Of a stretch of DNA of 64,000 nucleotides, positions 50,137 through 58,048 are shown piece by piece (within the stretch, counting starts at the first letter, position 1; each line of letters begins with the position of its first letter). Both the position numbers and the translations under genes were made by a program. The DNA lies in NCBI RefSeq assembly GCF_002892795.1, contig NZ_PJMC01000020.1, positions 1 to 64,000 of the forward strand. Reading direction: 5' to 3'. The notes beneath the pieces were generated by a model, which saw nothing but the letters and a program-made list of their open reading frames with translations, was not told the origin of the DNA and did not search any database. This DNA is from Arthrobacter sp. AFG20 (GTDB taxonomy: Bacteria > Actinomycetota > Actinomycetes > Actinomycetales > Micrococcaceae).

Positions 50137-50788
50137 AAAAAGTTCGGGGACGGCTGCGTCCGGCCGGGAGAAGGCGTACGAGTACCTGCGCGAGAACATC
50201 CTGACCGACCCGGAGATGCAGGGGCGCTTCCTCAACGAGCAGGAGCTGGCGGCCCAAATCGGTGTCTCGCGCACCCCGGTCCGGGAGGCCCTCCTGCTGC
50301 TGGTCTCCGACGGGCTGGTGGAGCTGATCCCGCAGCGCGGGGCCTATGTTCCCCCGGTGACCGGCCGCGAAATCTCGGAACTGATGGAGCTGCGCGGCGT
50401 GCTGGAAAGCCACGCCGCCCGCCTTGTGATCGAACACCGGAGCGTGCCGGCCGACAAGATGCGGGACACCCTGGACCAGCAGGCCAGGCTGCCGGAAGAC
50501 CAGGGTGCCGAGACCGCGCAGGAGTTCATCCGCCTCGACACGCTCTTCCACCAGCAGCTCATCGACGCCGCCGGCAACGAGCTGATCTCGCGGACCTACA
50601 GCAAGCTGCACGTCCGGCAGATCGTCGTCGGGGTTTCGGCCCTGTTCCGGACCGGCGGCCGGCGCGAGCAGGTGTGCTCCGAACACGAGGACATCCTCGA
50701 CGCCCTGGCGTCCGGAGACGCCGCGAAGGCGCAGGAGGCCATCGACCATCACCTGGCCGTCACCCGCGAGATCCTCCTCCGCACCTGA
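50132..50788 (+). CDS. FCD-subfamily GntR regulator
   Basis: A 218-residue GntR regulator with a winged helix (about 12-78; LAAQIGVSRTPVREALLLL) and an FCD effector domain. It is divergent from the nitrilase gene and convergent with the MHS symporter gene. Shared GTATAC-type sites point to control of the nitrilase, symporter and DUF2848 genes. No ribosome site; TATACC 6 bases before the ATG could be a -10 for a leaderless message. Confidence 0.9.
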   Translation: MRKSSGTAASGREKAYEYLRENILTDPEMQGRFLNEQELAAQIGVSRTPVREALLLLVSDGLVELIPQRGAYVPPVTGREISELMELRGVLESHAARLVIEHRSVPADKMRDTLDQQARLPEDQGAETAQEFIRLDTLFHQQLIDAAGNELISRTYSKLHVRQIVVGVSALFRTGGRREQVCSEHEDILDALASGDAAKAQEAIDHHLAVTREILLRT

Positions 50789-50790
50789 TG

Positions 50791-50853
50791 GAGTTTTTGT
50801 CCAGATATTGGGGCTTCGGAGGCCTTTTGCGCCCAATATCTGGACAAAAACTC
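50791..50853. repeat. 63-bp palindromic element, family C copy 4
   Basis: Perfect 22-base arms starting GAGTTTTTGTCCAGATAT, with an 18-base middle. It lies 2 bases after the GntR stop and 17 bases before the converging symporter stop. Same length and ends as the copies at 22201, 22874 and 24062 but with a longer stem. Confidence 0.88.
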
Positions 50854-50870
50854 GGAACCGCTAGAAAGGG

Positions 50871-52265
50871 TCAGACCGCGCCGGACTGCTGGCGCGCCGA
50901 GGCGGAGCCTTCGAGGAGCAGCCGGTAGTCGAGGTCCTCGATGGTGTCGTTGTCCCGGCCGAGTGCCAGTCCCACCAGGGTCACGGCTGCTGCCACCGCC
51001 ACGTAGATGGCCACCGGAATCCAGGTTCCGAACTGGGCGAGCAGCAGGGTGAACAGCAGGGGCGCGATGGCACCGCCGATCACACCGGCGAACGTGTAGG
51101 CCAGGGAACTGCCCGTGGACCGGAGCCGCGGGGAGAACTGCTCCACAATGAAGGCGGCCTGCGGGCCGTACATGAAGGAGTGGGCCATGAGGCCGAGGAC
51201 GATGCCGATGATGAGCATCGGCTGGTTGTTTCCGCCGAGGACGCCGAAGAAGATGAACGTCCAGACTGCGCCCACCACCGCGCCGACGCTGTAGACCAGG
51301 CGGCGGTTGAAGCGGTCGGAGACGGCGCCGGCCAGCGGGATCATGAACAGCTGGAAGGCGGAGCCGATCAGAACTGCGGTCAGTACCTGGTTGCGCTCGT
51401 AGCCGAGAACCTGGATGCCGTAGGTGAGCGTGAAGACCGTGAACAGCGCATACAGCACGTCCGGGCCCACGCGGCAGAGAATGGCGGCGATGAGCGGGCG
51501 GAGTTCCTTGCTGAAGACCTCACGGACGGGGGCGTTAGGCTGCTCGCCGTGGGCCTCGATGGCCTTGAAGATCGGGGTGTCCTCAAGCCGCAATCGGATC
51601 CAGAGGCCAAAGCCAACCAGCACGGCGGAGACCAGGAACGCAATCCGCCAGCCGAAGCTCAGGAACTGCTCCTCGGTGAGGGTGACGGTCAGGACGGCGA
51701 GTGCGCCGTTTGCCAGCAGGTTACCGGCGGGCGGTCCCACCTGCGCGGCGGAAGCCCAGAATCCGCGGCGGTGCGGGTCGCCGTACTCACTGGAGAGCAG
51801 GACGGCGCCGCCCCATTCGCCGCCTACGCCCACGCCCTGCGCGAACCGCAGCAGGACCAGGAGGATTCCGGCCGTGGCGCCGATGTTTGCGTAGCCGGGC
51901 AGCACGCCGATGAGCACCGTGGCCACGCCAATGATCATCAGCGTGGTCACCAGGACCTTTTTGCGGCCGATGCGGTCCCCGAGCCGGCCGAAGATGATGC
52001 CGCCCACCGGGCGGGACACGTAGCCGACGGCGTAGGTGGAGAAGGCGAGGATGGTCCCGGTCAGTGGATCGGTCGCCGGGAAAAAGACGACAGGAAATAC
52101 CACCGCGGCGGCCGCCGAGTAGACGGCGAAGTCGTACCACTCGAGTGCCGTGCCGGTGAGGCTGGCGGCAAAGGCCTTGTACAGGCCCTTCGGGTGAATC
52201 GTCGGGTGCGGGGTGGCGTGCGGATGCGGCGTTGTGCCCGGATCCGGAACTGGAGCGTTGGCCAT
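50871..52265 (-). CDS. MHS-family symporter, paralogue of the one at 47050
   Basis: A 464-residue MHS major facilitator (SLTGTALEWYDFAVYSAAAA; FGRLGDRIGRKKVL). It aligns almost position by position with the symporter at 47050, indicating a fairly recent duplication. The start at 52265 follows GGAGGA. It is divergent from the DUF2848 gene, with GTATAC-type sites in between. Likely imports an organic acid or amide used by the nitrilase and DUF2848 proteins. Confidence 0.88.
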   Translation of the reverse strand: MANAPVPDPGTTPHPHATPHPTIHPKGLYKAFAASLTGTALEWYDFAVYSAAAAVVFPVVFFPATDPLTGTILAFSTYAVGYVSRPVGGIIFGRLGDRIGRKKVLVTTLMIIGVATVLIGVLPGYANIGATAGILLVLLRFAQGVGVGGEWGGAVLLSSEYGDPHRRGFWASAAQVGPPAGNLLANGALAVLTVTLTEEQFLSFGWRIAFLVSAVLVGFGLWIRLRLEDTPIFKAIEAHGEQPNAPVREVFSKELRPLIAAILCRVGPDVLYALFTVFTLTYGIQVLGYERNQVLTAVLIGSAFQLFMIPLAGAVSDRFNRRLVYSVGAVVGAVWTFIFFGVLGGNNQPMLIIGIVLGLMAHSFMYGPQAAFIVEQFSPRLRSTGSSLAYTFAGVIGGAIAPLLFTLLLAQFGTWIPVAIYVAVAAAVTLVGLALGRDNDTIEDLDYRLLLEGSASARQQSGAV

Positions 52266-52316
52266 GGTGTTGTCCTCCACGAGGTTCTTATAGTGACGCC
52301 TGTCACGCTGGCGTTA

Positions 52317-52347
52317 AATGTATACATTACGCATACTGGATGTACAT
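52317..52347. promoter_or_regulatory. GntR operator cluster between symporter and DUF2848 genes
   Basis: AATGTATACATT (52317-52328) is a perfect 12-base palindrome, followed by CGCATAC (52330-52336; reverse complement of GTATGCG at 50130) and the palindrome ATGTACAT (52340-52347). It is placed to control both divergent genes. Confidence 0.65.
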
Positions 52348-52413
52348 TGGCGACCGTTTCCGGTTTCCGATCTGTAAATTTCCGCAGCAGCACATGCAAA
52401 GGATGGATTCACG

Positions 52414-53100
52414 ATGACGACTCTGAGCTTTGAACTACCCGATGGCCGCACGCAGGACGTGGAGGTTAAGCACCTCCTGAATGCCGGCTACGCGGGGCGT
52501 GAGCAGGATGAGGTCCAGGCCCACATTGCTGAGCTCGCTGAACTCGGTGTTCCGGGGCCCACCACGACTCCCGCCCTGTATCCAGTGTCCCCCTATCTGG
52601 CCCAGCAGGTATCGGAAGTTCGGGTCCAGCATGGGCGGACTTCCGGTGAGGCCGAATGGGCGATGGTCATCACCGGGGACGGTGTGCTGCTCACCGTCGC
52701 CTGCGACCATACGGACCGGGCGCTGGAGGTGCACGGCGTGGCCTGGAGCAAGAACGCCAGCCCGGATGTGCTGGGGCGCAAGGCCTGGAAGCTGGATGAT
52801 GTGCGGGAGCACCTGGACCAGATCACGCTCAAGGCCTGGGTGGGGGAAGGGGGCACCCCTGACACCCTCATCCAGGACAGCTCCCTCGAGGCCCTGCTGA
52901 CCCCGGACTACTGGCTGGACGTCCTGACAGAACGCGGCCTGAACGCTCCCGGGACCGTCCTCATCTCCGGCACTGTGGCCATGACCAGCGGCGTGGACCA
53001 GTTTGCCCGCAGCTGGAAGGTGGAAATGTCCGATCCGGTGACCGGAAACTCCGTCGACGTCCAGTATGTCGTGGAACAGATGGCTGAACCGATCGGCTAA
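52414..53100 (+). CDS. DUF2848-family protein (fumarylacetoacetate hydrolase-like fold)
   Basis: A 228-residue protein I place in DUF2848, recognised by the VKHLLNAGYAGREQDEVQAH segment, VACDHTDRALE and VLISGTVAMTSG. The family is thought to be related to fumarylacetoacetate hydrolase-type enzymes, but no activity is established that I know of. It is divergent from an MHS symporter gene and shares GTATAC operator sites with a nitrilase/GntR pair, so it is probably the hydrolase or lyase of that module. Confidence 0.8.
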   Translation: MTTLSFELPDGRTQDVEVKHLLNAGYAGREQDEVQAHIAELAELGVPGPTTTPALYPVSPYLAQQVSEVRVQHGRTSGEAEWAMVITGDGVLLTVACDHTDRALEVHGVAWSKNASPDVLGRKAWKLDDVREHLDQITLKAWVGEGGTPDTLIQDSSLEALLTPDYWLDVLTERGLNAPGTVLISGTVAMTSGVDQFARSWKVEMSDPVTGNSVDVQYVVEQMAEPIG

Positions 53101-53117
53101 ACGTTGCCTGCAGCAAA

Positions 53118-53162
53118 AGGCGGACGACGACGGCGGGAGCCTCCCGCCGTCGTCGTCCGCCT
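53118..53162. terminator. Bidirectional terminator, family A hairpin
   Basis: Perfect 22-base arms beginning AGGCGGACGACGACGGCGGG around a single C. AAAA precedes it on the plus strand. It separates the convergent DUF2848 and PAP2 genes and is the strongest of the family. Confidence 0.87.
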
Positions 53163-53176
53163 GTCACGTGGGGTGC

Positions 53177-54154
53177 TCAGGCGCGCTCTGCCTTAGGGGC
53201 GCTGGTCCCGGGGGCCGTTCCTGCCGGCACTTCCCCGCGGGCCCGACGCTTGCGAACCGTCAGGTAGAGCCGGTGGGCGGTGACGACCAGTGCCAGCCAG
53301 GCTGCGCCGAGTGCCCACGCGGCGAGGACGTCGGTGAGCCAATGGTGGCCGAGGTACACCCTGCTCAAACCCATGGCCGCGGCGAAGAGCGCGGCGGCCG
53401 CGCCGGCGAGAACGCGGCCGCGGGCCGTCTTCAGCCGCAGGATGATCAGGTAGGCGACGATCCCCGCGATCACCACCGCATTCAGGGAATGGCCGCTGGG
53501 GAACGAGGCCGAGTGTTCGTAGGGCGGAACGGCGTCGCTGAGATCGGGACGGGTCCGGCCGATCAGCCGCTTGCCCGCAATGGTCATCAGCAGGGAGCCC
53601 AGGCCCGCGGTGACAATGAGGATGACGGGGGTCCAGGATCGCCGCCGATATGCCAGGGCGCCCATGACTGCCAAGGCCAGGATGGGCATGCCGATAGTTC
53701 CGCCCACGTCGGTGAAAGCCGTGACGGCGATATCCAGGCCGGGGGAGCGCAGGCTCTTGCCGGCCGCCAGCACCGGGTGGTCCAAACCGGCCACCCCGTC
53801 GGCCTGGACCACCGACTCATACACCTCGGCAAAGGCCGCGGTGAGGGCGGCTGCAGTGACCGCCCCCAGCATCAGGGTCAGGACCAGGGCACCGTGCGGC
53901 CCCAGGGTCTGGCTGATCCGCTGGACCGCTCCCACCAGAAGGCGGCCGACCCTGCTCTGCCAGCGGGTGAGGTCCCTGCCTCCAACAGTTGTGTCCTGGC
54001 GGAGCTCGCCGCGCACGCCAGTTTGCGGTATCCCCTGTTTATCGGTCAGCGGTCCATAGGGCAACGGCTTGTCAGTCAACGGTTCGTCAGGCAATTCGGG
54101 GTCCTGTCTCTCGTCGTTCGCAGCGAACTCAGCAGCAAGGCATTTAGTAAGCAA
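53177..54154 (-). CDS. PAP2-family membrane phosphatase
   Basis: A 325-residue membrane phosphatase with all three PAP2 motifs: KRLIGRTRP (195-203), PSGH (219-222) and SRVYLGHHWLTD (264-275). About six helices lie between 85 and 300. It dephosphorylates lipid phosphates such as undecaprenyl pyrophosphate or phosphatidylglycerol phosphate. The N-terminal 65 residues are hydrophilic with a repeated LTDK motif. The only start consistent with full length is TTG at 54154; a GTG near codon 47 is an alternative. The start is covered by a 16-base palindrome. Confidence 0.85.
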   Translation of the reverse strand: MLTKCLAAEFAANDERQDPELPDEPLTDKPLPYGPLTDKQGIPQTGVRGELRQDTTVGGRDLTRWQSRVGRLLVGAVQRISQTLGPHGALVLTLMLGAVTAAALTAAFAEVYESVVQADGVAGLDHPVLAAGKSLRSPGLDIAVTAFTDVGGTIGMPILALAVMGALAYRRRSWTPVILIVTAGLGSLLMTIAGKRLIGRTRPDLSDAVPPYEHSASFPSGHSLNAVVIAGIVAYLIILRLKTARGRVLAGAAAALFAAAMGLSRVYLGHHWLTDVLAAWALGAAWLALVVTAHRLYLTVRKRRARGEVPAGTAPGTSAPKAERA

Positions 54155-54161
54155 CCTTACT
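54146..54161. promoter_or_regulatory. Palindrome AGTAAG-CAAC-CTTACT over the PAP2 start
   Basis: Perfect six-base arms around four bases, overlapping the TTG start codon. This could be a regulator site (MarR/HxlR-like word) or translational hairpin. No regulator gene is adjacent. Confidence 0.45.
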
Positions 54162-54218
54162 TGTTATCGCCCGCGACCGTCCACGGACACAGTCCACGGG
54201 AATGGAAAGCGGCTATGC

Positions 54219-55487
54219 TCAGGCGCTCAGTTCGTCCGGGCCGTGGTGGGCGTTGCCGGACATGGCGCGGGCACGGCCGGCCTTGGCGCGGTACGAGGCC
54301 AGGAAGGTGGAAATGCGGCGCACGGCCTCGCGGATGTCGTCCACGGCGGGCAGGATGACGAACCTGAAGTGGTCCGTGGCGTGCCAATGGAACGCCGTCC
54401 CGTGTGAGACCAGGATTTTCTGGTCCTGCAGCAGGTCAAGGACAAACTGCTCATCGTCCACGAACGGGTACATCTCCGGATCCAGCTTCGGGAACAGGTA
54501 CATCGCGCCGGCCGCCGGCACGCAGCTCACGCCGGGGATCTCGTTGAGCAGCCGGCAGGCAAGGTCGCGCTGTTCCCGCAGCCGCCCGCCGGGCCGGATC
54601 AGGTCCGTGATGCTCTGGTAGCCGCCCAGCGAGGTCTGGATCGCGTGCTGCGCGGGAACATTGGGGCAGAGCCGGAGCGAAGCCAGCAGTTCGAGGGACT
54701 CCCGATAGGCCGCAGTGGCCCAGCGCGGACCGGAAACGGCCACCCAGCCGGCCCGGTAGCCCGGCATCCGGTACGCCTTGGACAGCCCGGAGAAGGTCAG
54801 CACGGGAATGTCCCGGGCCACGGAGGCGGTGTGGATGTGGACGTTGTCCTCGAACAGGATCTTCTCGTAGATCTCATCGGAAAACAGCACCAGGTCATGG
54901 CGCCGGGCCAGATCGGCGAATCCCTCCAGGATGTGGCGGGGATAGACGGCCCCAGTCGGGTTGTTGGGGTTGATGAGCACGATGGCACGTGTGCGGTCGG
55001 TGATCTTCGCTTCGACGTCGGCCATGTCCGGCCACCAGTTGTTCTCTTCATCGCACGCATAGTGCACGGCGCTGCCGCCGCAGAGCACGGTGGCAGCAGT
55101 CCACAGCGGATAGTCCGGTGACGGGATGAGAACCTCGTCCCCGACCTCCAGGAACGCCTGAAGCGTCATGGAGATGAGCTCGCTGACCCCATTGCCGATG
55201 AAGATGTCCTCGACGCCGATCTCCATCAGGCCCTTGGTCTCGTAGTACTGCGAGATGGCGGTCCGGGCGGAGAAGATGCCCTTCGAGTCGCTGTAGCCCT
55301 GGGCTTCGCGCAGGTGGTGGATCATGTCCACCACGATGGACTCCGGCGCATGCAGGCCGAACGGCGCCGGATCCCCGAGGTTCATGCGCAGTATGCTGTG
55401 GCCTTCCGACTCCATTTTCTTCGCCGCATGCTGTACCGGACCCCTGAGGTCGTACCGGACATCTTGCAATCGGCTGGAATTCTGCAT
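54219..55487 (-). CDS. AlaA-like pyridoxal-phosphate aminotransferase
   Basis: A 422-residue class I/II aminotransferase closely resembling alanine transaminase AlaA: VRYDLRGPVQHAAKKMESEG at the N-terminus, LINPNNPTGAVYP, FSDEIYEKI and the PLP lysine in TFSGLSKAYRMPGYRAGW. It exchanges amino groups between pyruvate/alanine and glutamate. The start at 55487 (MQNSS) fits the family; ATG 55496 and GTG 55511 are alternatives and none has a good ribosome site. The last about 20 residues extend beyond the usual end. Confidence 0.87.
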   Translation of the reverse strand: MQNSSRLQDVRYDLRGPVQHAAKKMESEGHSILRMNLGDPAPFGLHAPESIVVDMIHHLREAQGYSDSKGIFSARTAISQYYETKGLMEIGVEDIFIGNGVSELISMTLQAFLEVGDEVLIPSPDYPLWTAATVLCGGSAVHYACDEENNWWPDMADVEAKITDRTRAIVLINPNNPTGAVYPRHILEGFADLARRHDLVLFSDEIYEKILFEDNVHIHTASVARDIPVLTFSGLSKAYRMPGYRAGWVAVSGPRWATAAYRESLELLASLRLCPNVPAQHAIQTSLGGYQSITDLIRPGGRLREQRDLACRLLNEIPGVSCVPAAGAMYLFPKLDPEMYPFVDDEQFVLDLLQDQKILVSHGTAFHWHATDHFRFVILPAVDDIREAVRRISTFLASYRAKAGRARAMSGNAHHGPDELSA

Positions 55488-55627
55488 GGCGCGCATGAGG
55501 CATGTTTTCACAGCTGCGCCGCTCCGGACAACGTGAAGCTGTGACCGCTGGCGTTGCCGCGATCAGGGGGCAACGCGTAAGTTTCAGCATAGAACTGCCC
55601 AGCACACGGCCAGAAGGAGAGTCGAGG

Positions 55628-56095
55628 ATGTCCCTGTTCAAAGGACTCGTGAACGGAGCGCTCGCCGGCGCCGCGGGAACCACGGCGCTGAATGCCGTCA
55701 GCTACCTGGATATGGTGTGGCGGGGCCGGGCGGCGAGCACGACGCCCTCCGATTCAGTGGAGCGGCTGGCGGAACGGGCAGGCGTGACGATCCCGGGAAG
55801 CGAAGCCGAGCGTGGGAACCGGGTGGAGGCCCTTGGACCCCTGCTCGGGATCGCGACGGGCATGGGCCTCGGCGCTGTGCTGGGGGCAGCCGGGGCACTG
55901 GGGGTGCGCACCGGGCCAGCCCGGTCGGTGGCGGTGGCCTCCTTAGCCGCGCTGCTCGTCTCGAACGTGCCCATGACAGCCCTGGGCGTGACTGATCCGC
56001 GGACCTGGAGTGCCGCGGACTGGGTCAGCGACATCGTGCCGCACGTTGCGTACGGCGCGGTCACGGGGCACCTGCTGGAGCACCTTCCCAAGTAG
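55628..56095 (+). CDS. Hypothetical membrane protein with glycine-rich helices
   Basis: A 155-residue protein with hydrophobic, Gly/Ala-rich segments at about 5-22, 80-97 and 103-125, so probably membrane-associated. AAGGAG precedes the ATG. The stop abuts the GTG start of the LssY-C gene, so the two form an operon. Not recognised beyond general similarity to small actinobacterial membrane proteins. Confidence 0.7.
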   Translation: MSLFKGLVNGALAGAAGTTALNAVSYLDMVWRGRAASTTPSDSVERLAERAGVTIPGSEAERGNRVEALGPLLGIATGMGLGAVLGAAGALGVRTGPARSVAVASLAALLVSNVPMTALGVTDPRTWSAADWVSDIVPHVAYGAVTGHLLEHLPK

Positions 56096-56983
56096 GTGGC
56101 GAGCCAAACGATTCAGGAGCCGGAGCACTCCCGGCCGGACAGCCGGAAGGCGCGCTGGGGCACCCGCTGGGCCACCGTCGTCGCCGTCCTCCAGCGCCTG
56201 CTGTACGTGGCCATCACCGGCGCCGTGGGCTGGGCCGTCTATTTCTTCCTGCTCGCCCGGCTGGCCAGGGGACCGGAGCAGGTGTGGGTATTCCTCCCCG
56301 TCTGGCTGATTGCGGCCTACGCCTTCCTGCCCCGCGTCCACAAGATCCTCAGCAGCCTGTACCTGCCGAATTACTTCATTGGTCGCACCCGCACCGGCGA
56401 CGGCGTGCTGGGCGATCCGGTCAACCTCGCGGTCATCGGCCCGGCGGATGAGCTCCGCAGTGCGATGGTCACGGCGGGGTGGATTGAGGCCGACCCCGTC
56501 ACCCCGGCCACCGCCTGGCGCACCCTCACCGCGACCCTTCTGGGCAGGAGCTACCCAAAGTCGCCGGTCAGCGCCCTGTACGTGTTCGGCAACAAGCAGG
56601 ACATGGCGTTCCAGCGGGAAATCGATGGCAACCCGCGCAAGCGGCACCACGTGCGGTTCTGGAAATGCCCGGACGGCTGGATGCTTCCCGGCGGGTTCGC
56701 TGTCGACTGGGTGGGCGCCGGAACATACGACAAAAGCGTTGGCCTCTCGCTCTTCACGTTCCAAATTACCCACAAGATCGCCGACGGGACCGATGAGGAG
56801 CGCGACTTCATCATCGGCACGCTGCAAACGGCAAAGGCCGTGGAATCCGTCCACGTGATAAGGCATTTCTCCTCCGGATACCACCACCGCAACGGCGGCG
56901 GGGACAGCATCCGCACGGACGGGCACCTTCCGATCATCGACCTCCGGCCGCCCGGCCAGGCGGACCCGGTCCGGCCATTTTGA
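56096..56983 (+). CDS. LssY C-terminal domain membrane protein
   Basis: A 295-residue protein. Two N-terminal transmembrane helices (about 28-52 and 62-80) precede an LssY_C domain (about 108-260; GWIEADPVTPATAWRTLTA and KSPVSALYVFGNKQDMAFQ). LssY_C often follows PAP2 or DedA domains in other bacteria; here a separate PAP2 gene lies 3 kb away. The GTG start directly follows the previous stop codon, giving strict translational coupling. Role probably at the membrane or cell envelope. Confidence 0.8.
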   Translation: MASQTIQEPEHSRPDSRKARWGTRWATVVAVLQRLLYVAITGAVGWAVYFFLLARLARGPEQVWVFLPVWLIAAYAFLPRVHKILSSLYLPNYFIGRTRTGDGVLGDPVNLAVIGPADELRSAMVTAGWIEADPVTPATAWRTLTATLLGRSYPKSPVSALYVFGNKQDMAFQREIDGNPRKRHHVRFWKCPDGWMLPGGFAVDWVGAGTYDKSVGLSLFTFQITHKIADGTDEERDFIIGTLQTAKAVESVHVIRHFSSGYHHRNGGGDSIRTDGHLPIIDLRPPGQADPVRPF

Positions 56984-57002
56984 CCGGCTCGGACAACGTA
57001 AA

Positions 57003-57037
57003 GAGGACGACGCCGGGACGCGCCCGCCGTCGTCCTC
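57003..57037 (+). terminator. Terminator after the LssY-C gene, family A hairpin
   Basis: Fifteen-base arms GAGGACGACGCCGGG with one mismatch, followed by GTCCTTTGG on the plus strand. It lies 20 bases after the stop. Confidence 0.75.
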
Positions 57038-57088
57038 GTCCTTTGGCACAATTGCCTTGAAGATTGGGCAACGGAGGACAAGGACGGC

Positions 57089-57514
57089 ATGAACAAGGCG
57101 ATCATCAAATGCCCCCACTGCGGCCAGGCCAACCGCGTGCCGGCTGCCGCCGAGGGCCGGCCGCGGTGCGGAAAATGCCGCCGCGACCTGCCCTGGGTGG
57201 TGGAAGCCGGCGACGACGACTTCGCTGTCATCGCCGAACAGTCCCGCGTCCCGGTGCTGGTGGACTTCTGGGCGGCCTGGTGCGGACCCTGCCGCATGGT
57301 GAGCCCCGTACTGGACCAGCTGGCTCATGAGCGGGCGGGAGAGGTGAAGCTGGTGAAAGTGGATGTGGACAACGCGCCCCGCCTGTCAGCCCGCTTCGCC
57401 ATCCAGGCGGTCCCGACTCTGATGGTGATGGTGGATGGGAAGATCGTGGCCCGCCAGGCAGGCGCGGCGCCGGCCCCTGTTCTGGACCGCTGGCTGAAGG
57501 AGGCGCTGGCGTGA
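57089..57514 (+). CDS. trxC: Thioredoxin 2-like protein with N-terminal zinc finger
   Basis: A 141-residue thioredoxin with an N-terminal zinc finger (Cys8, Cys11, Cys27, Cys30) followed by a thioredoxin domain with active site WCGPC at 64-68 and a cis-proline in AVPTLMV. This is the thioredoxin-2 architecture, a cytosolic disulfide reductant often linked to oxidative stress. GGAGGACAAGGA precedes the ATG. Its stop overlaps the GTG of a frameshifted ASCH gene. Confidence 0.9.
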   Translation: MNKAIIKCPHCGQANRVPAAAEGRPRCGKCRRDLPWVVEAGDDDFAVIAEQSRVPVLVDFWAAWCGPCRMVSPVLDQLAHERAGEVKLVKVDVDNAPRLSARFAIQAVPTLMVMVDGKIVARQAGAAPAPVLDRWLKEALA

Positions 57515-58021
57515 GTGATGCCGGTCTTCCCGCCGTGGACACTGCTGCGGCCGAACTTTTCTGGTCCGAATATGCCGCCGCCCGCTCCGACGCTGTCCGG
57601 CTCTGTTCTGACTACACCGTCGAGCGGTTCGGGGATTCCGCGGCACTGGCCGATGAGCTGCTGCGGGCAGTGATGGAGGGGGCCCAAGCGGGCCACCTCC
57701 GAACTCGCCGACGAATTCCTTGCGGCCGGGGACAGCCTGCCCCGCATCGGGTCGCACTGGATAGCTTGCGACGGTGCCGGTGTCCCGCGCGTCGTGCTGC
57801 GTACCGTCGAGCTGCGACTCGGCCCGTTCACGGGTGCCGATGAGGCGTTCGCCCGCGATGAGGGGGAGGATGACCGGTCGCTGACGAGCTGGCAGGCGGA
57901 GCACCGGAAGTACTGGACCCGCGTCCGGGGCCGCCGCGGGCGGGAATGGACGGAAGGCGACGAGATTGTTTTTGAGCGGTTCCAGGTGGTCTGGCCGCCC
58001 GAGCTGGCGGACCCGGCCTAG
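57511..58021 (+). pseudogene. ASCH-domain protein gene with single-base frameshift
   Basis: The first 57 codons (from GTG 57511, overlapping trxC by GTGA) encode the start of an ASCH-domain protein (AAELFWSEYAAARSDAVRLC). At the run GGGGGCCC (57678-57685) the frame breaks; dropping one base restores KRATSELADEFLAAGDSLP, VLRTVELRLGPF and the conserved end, giving about 169 residues. ASCH domains are PUA-like RNA-binding or nucleotide-modifying modules. The intact reading of everything else suggests a recent mutation or a sequencing error in a homopolymer. Confidence 0.82.
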
Positions 58022-58048
58022 GGGTCGGGTCCGCGGTTAGAACTGGTC

